Shown here in pieces: positions 42,707 through 50,876 of a stretch of DNA of 62,528 bases. Position numbers and translations under genes: made by a program. This DNA is from Algoriphagus sp. Its GTDB lineage: Bacteria > Bacteroidota > Bacteroidia > Cytophagales > Cyclobacteriaceae. The stretch lies in assembly GCF_029254265.1 (NCBI RefSeq), contig NZ_JAQWXX010000090.1, forward strand, positions 1 to 62,528, read 5' to 3'. Under the pieces are notes generated by a model that searched no databases, was not told the DNA's origin, and saw nothing but the letters and a program-made list of their open reading frames with translations. Every line of letters starts with the position of its first letter. Within the stretch, counting starts at the first letter, position 1.

Positions 42707-43071
42707 TGGGGAAGGTCACACTTGAGGGGATAGAATTTCATGCTTATCATGGAGCTTACCCCGAAGAATCAATCCTCGGTAATCGCTTTACACTTGATCT
42801 GGAACTGACGACAGATTTTTCGGAAGCCATGAAAAAGGATGAGCTGAAATATACGGTAGATTATGCAAAGCTTTACCAGCTGATCAAGGCACGGATGGAG
42901 GTAAAAGTGAAGTTGCTTGAGCATCTTGGTCACCTAATCGTGGAGGATATTTTGAAAGTTTATCCCGACGTGAAAAACATAAAGATTACTCTGAAAAAAC
43001 ACCATCCTTCATTAGGTGGGTTGGTGAAATTTTCTGCTGTTCAAATTCAATACCCAGAAGATTATGCCTAA
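42706..43071 (+). CDS. folB: Dihydroneopterin aldolase
   Basis: Cleaves 7,8-dihydroneopterin to 6-hydroxymethyl-dihydropterin in folate synthesis. The 121-aa tunnelling fold has the catalytic Glu in A-Y-P-E-E-S near 20, a Tyr-Asp-Tyr in T-V-D-Y-A-K, and the C-terminal Lys in T-L-K-K-H-H-P. It overlaps the DivIVA gene by one base and chaN by 8 bases, so all three are co-translated. Confidence 0.93.
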   Translation: MGKVTLEGIEFHAYHGAYPEESILGNRFTLDLELTTDFSEAMKKDELKYTVDYAKLYQLIKARMEVKVKLLEHLGHLIVEDILKVYPDVKNIKITLKKHHPSLGGLVKFSAVQIQYPEDYA

Positions 43072-43948
43072 GTTGATAAAAATCATTCTGATTGCTTCAT
43101 TTATAGCTTTTTCTAATTTTTCATTCTGTTTAATTGCTCTAGGTCAAGGTGAAGCGTACCAGTTTTTTTCGAATGAAGGGAAGAAGTTAGATTTTCAGGA
43201 TGTACTCAAAAGTACCAAGAAAGCCGATATTACATTTTTTGGTGAATTGCATAATAATAGCCTTGCACATTGGCTGCAGTTACAGATTTTAAAAGGTATG
43301 GCGGCAAATAACCCTGAATTGGTTGTAGCGGCTGAGTTTTTTGAGCGGGATGATCAAATCAATATCGATGAATGGTTTGCGGGGAAAATGACCGAAAAGA
43401 ATTTTGAAACAGAGGCAAAGCTTTGGAATAATTATAAAACTGATTATCGTCCGCTGATGCAATTTGCCAAAGATCATCATCTGAAATTCATCGCAAGTAA
43501 TGTCCCAAGGAAATATGCTTCATTAGTGAGCAGATCAGGCATTACATCTTTAGATAGCTTAAGTCTTGAAGCAAAATCATATTTGGCTCAATTACCTATT
43601 GAGATAGATATGACTATGCCTGGGTATGTTGCCATGAAAGATATGATGCATGGAGGTCCTATGAATTCAGACTTTATGGTTCAGGCACAGGCATTAAAAG
43701 ACGTAACGATGGCCGAATCACTTTTTCCAGCTATTTCTGCAGGGAAAAAGATCTTACACATCAATGGTTCATATCACTCTAAAGACGGAGAAGGGATTCT
43801 GTGGTATTTGAAAAGGGAGTTTCCGGATTTGAAAATTTTGAATATCCATACTGTTACACAAGATCAATTGGATTCTTTAAATCCAGATTTCAAAAATTCA
43901 GGTGAAATCATCCTGGTTTTGCCATCAGATAGCCACGAGTCCTATTAA
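43064..43948 (+). CDS. ChaN-like exported protein
   Basis: A 294-aa protein of the ChaN/DUF399 family. A hydrophobic N-terminal segment (about 5-27) predicts export. Conserved blocks are F-F-G-E-L-H-N-N near 56, A-A-E-F-F-E-R-D-D-Q, and G-S-Y-H-S-K-D-G near the C-terminus. Some family members bind heme as dimers, so iron or heme handling is a reasonable guess. The start overlaps folB by 8 bases. Confidence 0.85.
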   Translation: MPKLIKIILIASFIAFSNFSFCLIALGQGEAYQFFSNEGKKLDFQDVLKSTKKADITFFGELHNNSLAHWLQLQILKGMAANNPELVVAAEFFERDDQINIDEWFAGKMTEKNFETEAKLWNNYKTDYRPLMQFAKDHHLKFIASNVPRKYASLVSRSGITSLDSLSLEAKSYLAQLPIEIDMTMPGYVAMKDMMHGGPMNSDFMVQAQALKDVTMAESLFPAISAGKKILHINGSYHSKDGEGILWYLKREFPDLKILNIHTVTQDQLDSLNPDFKNSGEIILVLPSDSHESY

Positions 43949-43950
43949 CC

Positions 43951-44409
43951 ATGTACAATCGGGCAGAAACTTCCCGCATCCGAAAGGAATTTTGGATCAA
44001 ATTTGGTCAATATATGAAGCCAGTGCCCAGTGCTTCAGGATTCCGGGTTAATTGGCCAAATTATAAAACTAATATTCGGAATATCTATTTTCGGATGAAA
44101 GCAGAAAGAGATTTTGCTTCTATAGGAATAGAAATATGCCATGCAGATACAGAGCTACAGGAATTGTACTTTGATCAATTTGTTCAGCTGAAAAAACTCT
44201 TCCTAAATAGTCTGAATGAAGAATGGGAATGGAAACTGCTTTCCCCCAATGAATTTGGACAACCTATCAGTAAGATTGAGAAGATTCTTCCCCAAGTAAA
44301 TGTCATGGATGAAAAAGACTGGCCAGAAATTATCTCCTTTTTTAAACCAAGAATTATTGGGCTAGATGACTTTTGGGAGAATGTGAAGCCGGGATTTGAA
44401 GGTCTTTAA
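43951..44409 (+). CDS. DUF4268-family protein
   Basis: A 152-aa cytoplasmic protein. R-K-E-F-W-I-K-F-G-Q-Y, V-N-W-P-N-Y-K-T and F-R-M-K-A-E-R-D-F-A-S-I-G-I-E-I match the DUF4268 family, which is often found alone in Bacteroidota and sometimes fused to nuclease-like domains elsewhere. No catalytic signature is visible. It starts 2 bases after chaN and ends 3 bases before the convergent DUF6265 gene. Confidence 0.78.
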   Translation: MYNRAETSRIRKEFWIKFGQYMKPVPSASGFRVNWPNYKTNIRNIYFRMKAERDFASIGIEICHADTELQELYFDQFVQLKKLFLNSLNEEWEWKLLSPNEFGQPISKIEKILPQVNVMDEKDWPEIISFFKPRIIGLDDFWENVKPGFEGL

Positions 44410-44412
44410 AAA

Positions 44413-44907
44413 TCAAAGAGAGCCTCTTCGATAGGTTAGTTCCTCGATGGTCTCCACTCCATTTTCGGTCAAGGCGAGATGAAGTTTGATTTCATCACCT
44501 GTTCTGATCATCGTCAATCCATCAAACAAAACACTATTTTCTCTCACTTCTACTAGTCTAAAAATAGTCCATTCTCCATCGGCTTCCCAACCCGACAAAT
44601 CAGGATTATAGTGTTTCAACTTCAGAGAAAAAGTATCTCCCTCTTGGACCAGATTCATAAACTCTGTAAAAATCAATTTCTCCTCAGACCAAAATCGAAA
44701 AGTGCCAATCATATTTCCATCTATCTCTGGCATCCAAACTTCTTCACATTGCCCTCCAAATTCTTCCCCAGTCCAATAGCCAATTAGCCATGCAAGTTGA
44801 CTTAAGTTACCGGTTCCGGGATTTTGACCTTCTCTCAGTTTCTTTACTTGTGCTTGTGCCAGTGATATAGAAAATAGAAATAATACCGAGAGGAGGAAAG
44901 TTTTCAT
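44413..44907 (-). CDS. DUF6265-family exported protein
   Basis: A 164-aa protein with a Sec signal ending S-L-A-Q-A-Q. A-W-L-I-G-Y-W-T-G, C-E-E-V-W-M-P and F-M-N-L-V-Q are the lipocalin-like marks of the family. It probably folds as a small beta-barrel that binds a hydrophobic ligand. The ligand and role are unknown. It is a single gene, convergent with DUF4268. Confidence 0.78.
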   Translation of the reverse strand: MKTFLLSVLFLFSISLAQAQVKKLREGQNPGTGNLSQLAWLIGYWTGEEFGGQCEEVWMPEIDGNMIGTFRFWSEEKLIFTEFMNLVQEGDTFSLKLKHYNPDLSGWEADGEWTIFRLVEVRENSVLFDGLTMIRTGDEIKLHLALTENGVETIEELTYRRGSL

Positions 44908-44942
44908 AGTTAAAAGGGTTAGGTCACTATGAAAATAATAAA

Positions 44943-45260
44943 TTATTCTTGATCGTGTCTTTTGGGAATATCTGGATTGACAAATGTGAATCCACGAGCC
45001 TCATCTCCTTCAAAAAAATCAATCTGCATTCCCATCAAAAACATATAATGTCTTTTCTCTATCAATACGGGGATTCCTTCGATATCAAACTTTTGGTCTT
45101 CAGCTTTTGGTTTGTCAAATCCCAATGCATACGACATCCCACCGCAACCTCCTCCTTTGACACCCACTCTAAGATGGTAATCAGCCGGAATACTTTTGTT
45201 TGCCATGATGTTTTTAATCTCGGATTCGGCTTTTGGAGTGATTTTTATGGGGATAATCAT
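44943..45260 (-). CDS. HesB/IscA-fold protein lacking the C-terminal CxC
   Basis: A 105-aa A-type carrier fold. The first conserved Cys is in G-G-G-C-G-G-M-S-Y (Cys 39), but the end reads V-N-P-D-I-P-K-R-H-D-Q-E where ordinary IscA/ErpA proteins have C-G-C-G. It therefore has one of the three iron-binding Cys. It may bind Fe differently, act as a scaffold or have lost the role. A full-length paralogue with C-G-C-G is at 59629. A TAnnTTTG promoter lies upstream. Confidence 0.85.
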   Translation of the reverse strand: MIIPIKITPKAESEIKNIMANKSIPADYHLRVGVKGGGCGGMSYALGFDKPKAEDQKFDIEGIPVLIEKRHYMFLMGMQIDFFEGDEARGFTFVNPDIPKRHDQE

Positions 45261-45303
45261 GATGAAGAAATGAAATCTTGGGAAATTTGGTTCGTTTAGA
45301 ATT

Positions 45304-45311
45304 CAAATTTA
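45304..45311 (-). promoter_or_regulatory. -7 promoter element of the HesB-fold gene
   Basis: The minus strand has TAAATTTG, matching TAnnTTTG, with a TTG 23 bases further upstream (45335-45337). It lies 43 bases before the ATG at 45260. Confidence 0.5.
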
Positions 45312-45370
45312 CAAGCTGCTTTATTTTCTAGCGTCAATTAATTGTGCAAATTCGAGTATAAAATTATCAA

Positions 45371-45892
45371 ATGGACTATCTCGTTGATTTATTGAAAATA
45401 TTGCTCCCTGCCGGTATTGTCCTTTATGGGATGTACTTGGTAGTTGTTTCTTTTCTTTCGAAAGAAAAGGAAAAAATGATCGTAGAATTAAAAACGAAAA
45501 ACACGGAGGTGATTTTACCGATTCGACTTCAGGCCGCAGAGAGACTTTGTCTATTTCTGGAGCGGATTACTCCTAACAATCTGGTAAGAAGGTCTAACCC
45601 TGCTTCATATACTGTAAATGAACTGTATGCGCAGTTGATGACCGAAGTCAGAGAAGAGTTTAATCATAATTTTTCCCAGCAAGTTTACTTTTCAGAGGAA
45701 ACTTGGGAGGCTGTCAAAAGAGCCGTTGAGGAAGTTACGACCATTATTAATTTGAGTAGACAAGAACTCGATGGAGAAGGTAAAGGAATAGACTTAGCAA
45801 AAGCCATCTTTTCACAATCGCTCGATAGGCAAAATGATTCAGTTCTATATGCATTAAAGCAAGTCAAGTCTGAGGTTAATATCTACTTCTAA
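45371..45892 (+). CDS. Conserved single-span membrane protein of unknown function
   Basis: A 173-aa protein. One hydrophobic helix (about 8-28) is followed by a soluble region with L-Q-A-A-E-R-L-C-L-F-L-E-R and N-E-L-Y-A-Q-L-M-T-E-V-R-E-E-F-N-H-N. It resembles a family conserved across Bacteroidota that I recall as DUF7935; I cannot confirm this here. It is the first gene of a + strand cluster (with ykvA-like, redoxin, epimerase, dtd and ABC genes), 2 bases before the next gene. Confidence 0.72.
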   Translation: MDYLVDLLKILLPAGIVLYGMYLVVVSFLSKEKEKMIVELKTKNTEVILPIRLQAAERLCLFLERITPNNLVRRSNPASYTVNELYAQLMTEVREEFNHNFSQQVYFSEETWEAVKRAVEEVTTIINLSRQELDGEGKGIDLAKAIFSQSLDRQNDSVLYALKQVKSEVNIYF

Positions 45893-45894
45893 TC

Positions 45895-46308
45895 ATGAAA
45901 ATCATCAAGAGCAACGCTACAGAATTGCTTGAAAAGGCAAAATCTATGTTTGGAAAGCAAGTGGAAAATCTTGCCAGACAGGAGGAAAAAGTTCGTGCCT
46001 TGATCTCAGGTGTGGGAAAAAAGATTGAAAGGTTAGGCCATCATCCTACAGTTGCAAAGTTGATAGAGCCCGTTTCAGTTTTCATTCGAATGACTAAAGC
46101 ACACTTTAATGGTTCCCATAAAATGGCAGGAAGTACCCTTGGTTTAGTTTTGTTAGGGTTAATTTATTTTGTTTCTCCTATTGATATAGTGCCTGACTTC
46201 TTGGGATTTATTGGATTTGCTGATGATTTTTCTGTCGTCTTGGCGATATATGCTAAAGTAAAAGATGAAGTTCAGGAATTTTTGGAGTGGGAGAGAACCG
46301 AAATCTAA
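45895..46308 (+). CDS. YkvA-like DUF1232 protein
   Basis: A 137-aa protein. The C-terminal half has L-I-Y-F-V-S-P-I-D-I-V-P-D-F-L-G-F-I-G-F-A-D-D, the exact DUF1232 signature. A hydrophobic stretch precedes it (L-G-L-V-L-L-G-L-I), so it is membrane-associated. The N-terminus is basic and helical. The function is unknown. It starts 2 bases after the preceding gene. Confidence 0.88.
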   Translation: MKIIKSNATELLEKAKSMFGKQVENLARQEEKVRALISGVGKKIERLGHHPTVAKLIEPVSVFIRMTKAHFNGSHKMAGSTLGLVLLGLIYFVSPIDIVPDFLGFIGFADDFSVVLAIYAKVKDEVQEFLEWERTEI

Positions 46309-46342
46309 AAGAGTCTGTTCCGGTCTGATAAAAGTTAAAAAA

Positions 46343-46966
46343 ATGCTGGACCAACAATTAAAATTAATTACCCCGTCACTGCTAGAAAGTAGCCAATCGT
46401 ATTCGGAATATCGGGAAATGATCGACAAGCTATTATCTCAGAATAAAACCACAGGACCTATTCAAACAGAGGGATATCTGGAATATACCAGAATGAATGT
46501 AAAACGGATGAATCGATGGGATAAGACTGCCAAGATTTCATCCGAAATGGAAGAAATGATCAAGTCGATTTCTATTCCAATAGTCTTTCTGGTAATCACT
46601 GAAGCATGGTGTGGAGATGCTGCACAGAGTATCCCCTATATTTCAAAGCTTGCAGACTTGAATCCAAATATTCAGTTGAAACTGGTTCTGAGAGATGAAA
46701 ATCCAGATCTAATGGATGCTTATCTGACCGAAGGAGCCAGATCAATCCCAAAACTGATTGTCTTAAGTGATAAACTAGAGGATTTAGGAACTTGGGGGCC
46801 TAGACCCAAATATCTTCAAGATCGATTAAAGGCTTATAAACTGGACCCTATGGGTATATCTTCAAAGGAGTTTTCCGAGGGAACACATTTGTGGTATGCA
46901 AAAGATAAAAATCGATCCTTGGAAAGTGAGTTAATGGATTTGTTTAAGTCTATCTTCGATCTATGA
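46343..46966 (+). CDS. Thioredoxin-family protein with W-C-G-D-A site
   Basis: A 207-aa cytoplasmic thioredoxin-fold protein. The active site reads E-A-W-C-G-D-A-A-Q, with one Cys only; the second Cys of C-x-x-C is Ala. Cis-Pro follows in S-I-P-K-L-I-V-L. It matches a Bacteroidota/Bacillota family of single-Cys thioredoxins (sometimes YbbN-like or BrxC-like). Its partner is unknown. ATG 46343 is preferred: the longer TTG reading would start inside the ykvA-like gene. Confidence 0.82.
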   Translation: MLDQQLKLITPSLLESSQSYSEYREMIDKLLSQNKTTGPIQTEGYLEYTRMNVKRMNRWDKTAKISSEMEEMIKSISIPIVFLVITEAWCGDAAQSIPYISKLADLNPNIQLKLVLRDENPDLMDAYLTEGARSIPKLIVLSDKLEDLGTWGPRPKYLQDRLKAYKLDPMGISSKEFSEGTHLWYAKDKNRSLESELMDLFKSIFDL

Positions 46967-47682
46967 AAATCGCGATTCTTTCAGGTACATCCGGTCTAGT
47001 TGGCATGCAGTTGATGCACCAATTGTTGCAGAATCCAGCTTATGATTATGTTCTGAGTGTTGGTAGAAGGAAACTTTCTTTAAAACATGGAAAGTTGATC
47101 CAAATCTCCGGTGACATGAATATGATTTCTACATGGGATTTGGATTCGAAACTATCTGAAGAAGACTTGGGAGGAGAGAATCATCAAGTAAGAGCTTTTT
47201 TAAACGAAAAAAAGGCAGAAGTACATGGATTTTGTGCGCTCGGGACGACCATCAAACAAGCGGGGTCCAAGGAAAAATTTTTTAAGATTGACCATGATAT
47301 GGTTTTCCAATTTGGTCATTTCGTCAAGAAAATGGGTGCAACAAAATTTCTTCTGGTCTCAGCACTTGGAGCTGACCCCAATTCAAAAGTGTTTTATAAT
47401 AGTGTCAAAGGGAAGACTGAAGAGGACTTAAAAAGTATTCAATTTGATTATTTGGGTATTTTTAGGCCGTCACTTTTGTTAGGTAATAGGAATGAATTCA
47501 GGCTTGGGGAAGAAATTGCAAAAATATTCATGAAGCCATTGGTATGGTTTAAACTCTGGAAAAATGGCCGGCCTATTTATGACTATCAAGTCGCCAAGGC
47601 AATGGTGAAAAAAGCACTTCAGCCTGTTTCAAAGTCTGTAGAAATTGTTTTATCATCCGAAATGCAAGATTTAAGTAAATGA
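46963..47682 (+). CDS. NAD(P)H-binding epimerase-like protein
   Basis: A 239-aa Rossmann protein. A-I-L-S-G-T-S-G-L-V-G at the N-terminus binds the dinucleotide, V-G-R-R-K follows the second strand, and C-A-L-G-T-T-I-K-Q-A-G-S and V-S-A-L-G-A-D lie in the active-site half. It resembles HTATIP2/oxidoreductase-like SDR proteins. The gene overlaps the redoxin upstream and dtd downstream by 4 bases each. Substrate unknown. Confidence 0.82.
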   Translation: MKIAILSGTSGLVGMQLMHQLLQNPAYDYVLSVGRRKLSLKHGKLIQISGDMNMISTWDLDSKLSEEDLGGENHQVRAFLNEKKAEVHGFCALGTTIKQAGSKEKFFKIDHDMVFQFGHFVKKMGATKFLLVSALGADPNSKVFYNSVKGKTEEDLKSIQFDYLGIFRPSLLLGNRNEFRLGEEIAKIFMKPLVWFKLWKNGRPIYDYQVAKAMVKKALQPVSKSVEIVLSSEMQDLSK

Positions 47683-48131
47683 TAGTAGTAATTCAACGTG
47701 TATCTGAAGCCTCGGTGAAAATTGAAGGAAAAATCAAATCTGAAATCGGGGTTGGATTGCTTGTGCTCGTTGGAATAGAGGAAGCGGATACGGAAGAGGA
47801 TATTTCTTGGCTCTCTAAAAAAATCGTAAACCTTCGGATTTTCCCGGATGAAAATGAGGTCATGAATAAAAGCCTGATTGATGTAGGTGCTGAGATTCTA
47901 TTAATCTCCCAGTTTACCCTTCATGCAAGTACTAAAAAAGGAAATCGACCTTCCTATATTAAAGCTGCTAGACCTGAAATTGCAGTCCCACTTTACGAGA
48001 AAATGATCCTTGCACTTCAGGAGGAACTTGGAAAAAACATTGGAACCGGAGAATTCGGAGCAGATATGAAAGTAAGCCTGATCAATGACGGGCCGGTGAC
48101 AATTCTGATCGATAGTAAGGATAGAAAATGA
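47679..48131 (+). CDS. dtd: D-aminoacyl-tRNA deacylase
   Basis: Removes D-amino acids (and Gly from tRNA-Ala) mischarged on tRNA. The 150-aa protein begins M-I-V-V-I-Q-R-V-S-E-A-S-V and contains the cross-subunit active-site motifs S-Q-F-T-L and N-D-G-P-V-T, both intact. The start overlaps the preceding gene by 4 bases. Confidence 0.95.
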   Translation: MIVVIQRVSEASVKIEGKIKSEIGVGLLVLVGIEEADTEEDISWLSKKIVNLRIFPDENEVMNKSLIDVGAEILLISQFTLHASTKKGNRPSYIKAARPEIAVPLYEKMILALQEELGKNIGTGEFGADMKVSLINDGPVTILIDSKDRK

Positions 48132-48173
48132 TTTTTTCACTAAGTTGAGAATTCATCTGATTCACGCTTTTTC

Positions 48174-49655
48174 TTGTACGACTTACTTATCCAAATTTCT
48201 CAGGCCCATGTGCTTTTCAAGGGGACTCATACTTTTGAAGATCTGATTTTTGATTGGGAAAAAGGAACGCATTGGGCAATTACAGGAGACTCCGGCACAT
48301 CGCTCACAGCTTTTTTGGAGACCATTCGAGGTAATACAGTGATTTCTTCTGGCCTGATTACACGGCCATTTGCAGCGAGCTATTTAGCTGAAAAACAGAA
48401 AGAAGGAGCGGTTCATAGCTTTCGTGATTTGATCGCCTATGTATCTCAGCGATATGAATTCCGGAACCGATCCAATCTTCAAAACTTCTATTTTCAGCAG
48501 CGATTCAATTCTTCAGAATCCGAGGAAGCAGCAACTGTTCGAGAGATCTTGAGTGAAGTTCAACCTAAAATTTCCGGCCCATGGAATTTAGAGAATGTTT
48601 CGATCTTACTCAGGCTCGAGGCTCTGCTGGATAAATCATTATTGAAGCTTTCCAATGGTGAAACTCGTCGCTTAGCCATAGCCGTAGGCTTGATGCGGCA
48701 GCCAAGGGTTTACTTGATGGATCAACCAATGACTGGCTTGGATGTGAAAAGTAGGCAAGAATTTGGAGAGATTTTAAAAGTGATCATCTCGAAAGGGGTA
48801 CATATAATATTGACTACTTCGTCAAATGAAATCCCCGAAGGAATCACTCATGTAGCGAGGTTGACTAATTCAGGGATTGAAAAAAGCTGGGCGGTTTCAG
48901 AATTTCATCTTATTGGTAAGCAGGAGCAAAACTTTTCATTTGATTGGGAGCTTTTGGCATCTCTTCTGTCAAAAAGATTAAGTGGAAATCCTGAGGTAAT
49001 TCGCATGGAAAACCTCTCTATCAAATACGGTGAAAAGCAGATTCTGAAAAATCTCAACTGGGAAGTGAAATTAGGAGAGCGATGGCTGCTTCGGGGTAAA
49101 AATGGAAGTGGAAAATCAACCTTGATTAGTCTATTAATAGGGGAAAACCCTCAAGCCTATGCTCAGAATCTTTGGCTTTTTGGAAGGAAAAGAGGGACTG
49201 GGGAAAGCATTTGGGATGTGAAACGGCCTACAGGTTTTGTCGCTCCGGAGCTCAGTCGGTTCTTCCCTGCCAATCAAACTTGCAGAAAAGTTATTCTGTC
49301 CGGCCTTTTTGACACCATGGGATTGTTCAAAAAAGTATCTGCAGAACAAGAAGCATTAGCCGAATCTTGGATGAAACTTTTTCAGTTGGAATCTTTTGCA
49401 AATATCCCAATCAGCAGACTTTCCTTGGAAAATCAACGCTGGACTTTACTTGCCCGAGCACTGATCAAACAGCCCAAAATATTGATCCTCGACGAGGCTT
49501 CACAGGGAATGGATGAATATCAGCGTAAGCTTTTCAAAGAAACCATCCAGAAAATCTGTGAACTCACCAGTATCACTTTGATTTACGTAAGTCATTATTC
49601 GGAAGATGTTCCTAAGGCAGTGGATCGTGTTTTTGAGTTGAAATCTATTGAGTGA
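48174..49655 (+). CDS. Duplicated ABC ATPase (ModF-like), first nucleotide site degenerate
   Basis: A 493-aa protein with two ABC domains and no membrane part. In the first domain the Walker A reads G-D-S-G-T-S-L-T (38-45, Lys lost) and the Walker B ends M-D-Q (Glu 184 lost), though L-S-N-G-E is present. In the second, G-K-N-G-S-G-K-S-T (308-316) and I-L-I-L-D-E (436-441) are intact but the signature is L-S-L-E-N-Q. ATP would be bound and hydrolysed asymmetrically. The only workable start is TTG 48174; no ATG or GTG lies in frame nearby. It resembles E. coli ModF in layout. Confidence 0.83.
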   Translation: MYDLLIQISQAHVLFKGTHTFEDLIFDWEKGTHWAITGDSGTSLTAFLETIRGNTVISSGLITRPFAASYLAEKQKEGAVHSFRDLIAYVSQRYEFRNRSNLQNFYFQQRFNSSESEEAATVREILSEVQPKISGPWNLENVSILLRLEALLDKSLLKLSNGETRRLAIAVGLMRQPRVYLMDQPMTGLDVKSRQEFGEILKVIISKGVHIILTTSSNEIPEGITHVARLTNSGIEKSWAVSEFHLIGKQEQNFSFDWELLASLLSKRLSGNPEVIRMENLSIKYGEKQILKNLNWEVKLGERWLLRGKNGSGKSTLISLLIGENPQAYAQNLWLFGRKRGTGESIWDVKRPTGFVAPELSRFFPANQTCRKVILSGLFDTMGLFKKVSAEQEALAESWMKLFQLESFANIPISRLSLENQRWTLLARALIKQPKILILDEASQGMDEYQRKLFKETIQKICELTSITLIYVSHYSEDVPKAVDRVFELKSIE

Positions 49656-49717
49656 TTATAGTGGTTTCCCAAAGGAAACAGACCTTTGACTCAGAAATGA
49701 ATATCCCCCATGCTATT

Positions 49718-49730
49718 GCCCTGAAAGGGC
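49718..49730. repeat. REP palindrome, left copy 1
   Basis: GCCCTGAAAGGGC, an imperfect palindrome (pairing GCCCT with AGGGC). One of four related units framing the RAYT gene; the others are at 49785, 50276 and 50350. Confidence 0.75.
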
Positions 49731-49741
49731 TAAATATTTAG

Positions 49742-49760
49742 CGATGGGTGAAACCCATCG
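49742..49760. repeat. Hairpin CGATGGGT/ACCCATCG between left REPs
   Basis: Perfect 8-bp stem with loop GAA between the two left REP units. Its counterpart on the right side is the CAACGG/CCGTTG hairpin at 50318-50337. Confidence 0.65.
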
Positions 49761-49784
49761 AATTGTTCGAGCAATAATTTCCCA

Positions 49785-49797
49785 GCCCTGAAAGGGC
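49785..49797. repeat. REP palindrome, left copy 2
   Basis: GCCCTGAAAGGGC, identical to left copy 1, ending 18 bases before the transposase stop codon. Confidence 0.75.
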
Positions 49798-49814
49798 GTA
49801 ATCCAAAAAGCAAA

Positions 49815-50267
49815 TCAACCCCATACATATCTCTCATCAAAATCAATCCTATATTTTTTCAAAAAAGCGAGGTACTCATCTTGGAACGATTTACGATCAT
49901 GATGTTCCCGCTGTTTTTGAATATAGTTAGTAACAGTATCGACCTGACTTGGGTTTACCGAAAATGCGCCGTACCCATCTTGCCAATAAAAATTACTCAA
50001 TTCGTTTGCTCGAGTTTTCATCCATTTGGAAGAACTCGTTTTTAATTCCTCTAGTAATTTCACTATGGTTATATTTTTATTCAGGAGGCAAAGAATATGG
50101 ACATGGTCTAAATAGCCCCCAACTTGAATAGGCGTACAGTCTAAGGATTTGCAAACTCCACCTAGGTATTTAAAGAGTTCATCTTCATATGTTTGACTGA
50201 TGAATGGCTGCCTGTTTTTGGTGCTAAAAATGATGTGCACATAATTTTTAACGAGTGATTGCCCCAT
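49815..50267 (-). CDS. IS200-like Y1 transposase, RAYT type
   Basis: A 150-aa HUH single-strand transposase. The His pair is in D-H-V-H-I-L (55, 57) and the catalytic Tyr is about 115 in V-T-N-Y-I-Q-K-Q-R-E-H-H. The gene is flanked on both sides by REP palindromes in mirror orientation, the arrangement expected for a REP-associated tyrosine transposase that maintains or spreads these repeats. It appears intact and is likely domesticated or mobile in trans. Confidence 0.88.
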   Translation of the reverse strand: MGQSLVKNYVHIIFSTKNRQPFISQTYEDELFKYLGGVCKSLDCTPIQVGGYLDHVHILCLLNKNITIVKLLEELKTSSSKWMKTRANELSNFYWQDGYGAFSVNPSQVDTVTNYIQKQREHHDRKSFQDEYLAFLKKYRIDFDERYVWG

Positions 50268-50275
50268 AGTATTAC

Positions 50276-50288
50276 GCCCCTTCAGGGC
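50276..50288. repeat. REP palindrome, right copy 1
   Basis: GCCCCTTCAGGGC, the reverse-complement form of the left REPs with one mismatch, 8 bases upstream of the transposase start. Confidence 0.7.
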
Positions 50289-50317
50289 TTTAAAAATGAA
50301 ATCTATTTATCCAAAAA

Positions 50318-50337
50318 CAACGGCATGGCGACCGTTG
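50318..50337. repeat. Hairpin CAACGG/CCGTTG between right REPs
   Basis: 6-bp perfect stem with an 8-base loop, lying between the two right REP units. Confidence 0.55.
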
Positions 50338-50349
50338 CTTTGTTATGAA

Positions 50350-50362
50350 GCCCTTTCAGGGC
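50350..50362. repeat. REP palindrome, right copy 2
   Basis: GCCCTTTCAGGGC, exact reverse complement of the left copies, closing the mirrored array at its outer right side. Confidence 0.75.
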
Positions 50363-50499
50363 TATTAAATATAATATCTTCCGATATAAAATGTTTAAAT
50401 TCAGGTGATTGTCCTGTAGTGATTATTCATGATGTCCCATTAATTACCAAAGGTACTCTGCTTTTATTTTTTTAAAATTGATCGTGTTTTTGAGTTGAC

Positions 50500-50865
50500 T
50501 TAAATATTAGATTTCTGAATTTTCACCCGCTCATTTCTAAAAATTGCAATGTCTCTGATCAAATCCAAAGGGAGGGGTTGGTCCAATGGGAATTGAATGG
50601 TCCCTTTTGAGGTGTTGTACGTTGCTAGTTCTTTTTTGAATTCAATAATTGCTTCGGCTTTGGGATAAAATCCAATGTGATTTTTCATCGCAGCATAATA
50701 GACCAATATCTCGGTAGTCTTAAATGCTGGCATATGATAACTTATCACCTCTTTTGCCTCCGGTAGGGCTGCTGAGATCGTCTCTCGGATAGATTGAAGT
50801 TTTTGTTGATTGGCTTCCGTTTGCCAACTGAAGTATTCTTCCACAGATGAGGCTTTTTTGTACAT
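50500..50865 (-). CDS. DUF1801 (YdhG-like) protein
   Basis: A 121-aa small protein. I-S-A-A-L-P-E-A-K-E-V-I-S-Y-H-M-P-A-F-K, H-I-G-F-Y-P and T-I-Q-F-P-L-D-Q-P-L-P are the DUF1801 marks. The B. subtilis member (Fra/YdhG) is a frataxin-like iron chaperone, but the function in this branch is unproven. It lies 11 bases downstream of the alcohol dehydrogenase on the same strand. Confidence 0.87.
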   Translation of the reverse strand: MYKKASSVEEYFSWQTEANQQKLQSIRETISAALPEAKEVISYHMPAFKTTEILVYYAAMKNHIGFYPKAEAIIEFKKELATYNTSKGTIQFPLDQPLPLDLIRDIAIFRNERVKIQKSNI

Positions 50866-50876
50866 GATTTCTTGAG

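Noticed and set aside
49718..50362. Repeated palindromes considered as a CRISPR array
   Set aside because: Only four units, in opposite orientations around a transposase gene, with no regular spacers or Cas genes.
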